Assembly: GCF_019393635.1 (NCBI RefSeq)
Contig: NC_057867.1
Location: forward strand, 58,794,492-58,858,491
Direction of reading: 5' to 3'
Length of the DNA: 64,000 bases
Source of the DNA: Dromiciops gliroides
Taxonomy: Eukaryota; Chordata; Mammalia; Microbiotheria; Microbiotheriidae
How positions within the stretch are numbered: position 1 is the first letter of the stretch; each line of letters starts with the position of its first letter. The position numbers and the translations under genes were made by a program. This document shows, one piece after another, positions 63,510 to 64,000 of the stretch. Below the pieces are notes generated by a model. That model searched no databases. It saw only the letters and a list, made by a program, of their open reading frames with translations, and was not told the DNA's origin.

Positions 63510-64000
63510 TGCTAATAGTTGGCATGCTAATCAGATTTGCAGGTGGCATTAGGCTGAGAGGGATAGCTAACACACTGAATGGGAGGATCCAAAAGGATCT
63601 TGACAAGGTAAGGCACTGGGCTGAATGTAATAAGATAAAACTCAGGAAGGCTGACTGTAAATTTTTACCCTTGGGTCCAGAAAATTAACTTCATAAGTAT
63701 TGGCTGGGGGAGGCATACATACATACCAATTTGTCTGTAAACAATCTATAGCCGTATTGGCATAAGGTCAATATGAGTCAGCCGCATGATGCGGGGAGCT
63801 AAAAAAGCTAATGTAAGAGAAGCATAACTTTCAGGGGGGAAAAGGTGGTATTCCCTCATATCCTGCCCTGGTCAGATTCAAACTGGAGTCTTGGCTTTAA
63901 CTCCAAGTGCCACAGTACAAGAAGGACATTGATAAGCTGAGGAACATTCAGAGGAAGTCAGTCTGAATGATGAAAGTCCATGTTACATGAAGAGTGGTTG
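63510..64000 (+). pseudogene. CR1/L3-clade LINE, sense, cut by the window end
   Basis: From 63521 a frame runs about 56 codons to 63688: GMLIRFAGGIRLRGIANTL, then RIQKDLDKVRHWAECNKIK. It aligns with the CR1/L3 reverse-transcriptase block GMLIKFADDTKLGG and the helix IQKDLDRLE.WAE. The catalytic aspartates have become glycines and the frame is lost after 63688. Beyond that the text (CAATATGAGTCAGCCGCATG, CCTGCCCTGGTCAGATTCAA, GAAGGACATTGATAAGCTGA) still follows the thumb-to-end order of CR1/L3 ORF2. The element starts in the middle of the ORF, so it is 5'-truncated or older pieces are unrecognisable. Confidence 0.82.

Overview
The window is eukaryotic nuclear DNA from a marsupial. An Australian lineage is likely, but I infer this from repeat families I recognise, not from a gene. 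The main sign is about two dozen copies of one tRNA-derived SINE (a WSINE1/Mar1-type CORE-SINE by eye). It begins GGGGCAGCTAGGTGG and ends in TTAACCCC(A/C)ATTGCC(T/C)CAC plus an A-rich tail. Older copies of MIR-type SINEs, L2, L1, CR1/L3-clade LINEs and BovB/RTE-type tails lie around and inside one another. I find no intact host protein gene, no functional tRNA or rRNA gene and no CRISPR array. Most open reading frames here are chance frames through SINEs, L1 or microsatellites, so the window reads as intergenic or deep intronic sequence.

Names used below. 'SINE-A' is the subfamily whose sense strand carries GGAGTCAGGAG, CACTTAACAC and CCAATTGCCTCAC. 'SINE-B' carries GGATTCAGGAG, CACTTGACAC and CCCCATTGCCCCAC (or CCCTCATTGCC). 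'Composite SINE' is a MIR/Mar1-like body with an RTE-type tail. 'Repeat X' is an old dispersed repeat whose text I recognise but cannot name.

Layout. 0-5 kb: L1 and L2 remnants, a tandem SINE pair and a MIR nested in a MIR. 5-11 kb: repeat X copies and a CR1/L3-clade LINE on the minus strand, broken into pieces but still showing reverse-transcriptase motifs. 11-18 kb: L2 reverse-transcriptase remnants, then an old minus-strand L1 carrying a palindromic element that itself holds an LTR-like insertion. 18.3-21.3 kb: a younger minus-strand L1 bounded by target-site duplications (TSDs), with 5'UTR, ORF1 and only the end of ORF2. 21-44 kb: mostly old unique-looking DNA with scattered SINEs, L2 tails, repeat X and microsatellites. 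44-50 kb: several long L2 3' regions. 50-64 kb: dense nested SINE and L1 insertions, three places where one short target was used repeatedly, and a plus-strand CR1/L3 LINE cut by the window end.

No genes work together here. The content is an insertion record: CR1/L3, L2 and MIR are oldest; repeat X, composite SINEs and old L1 follow; the SINE-A and SINE-B copies and the young L1 pieces with near-perfect TSDs are latest. Family names come from memory of consensus sequences and were not checked by a search.
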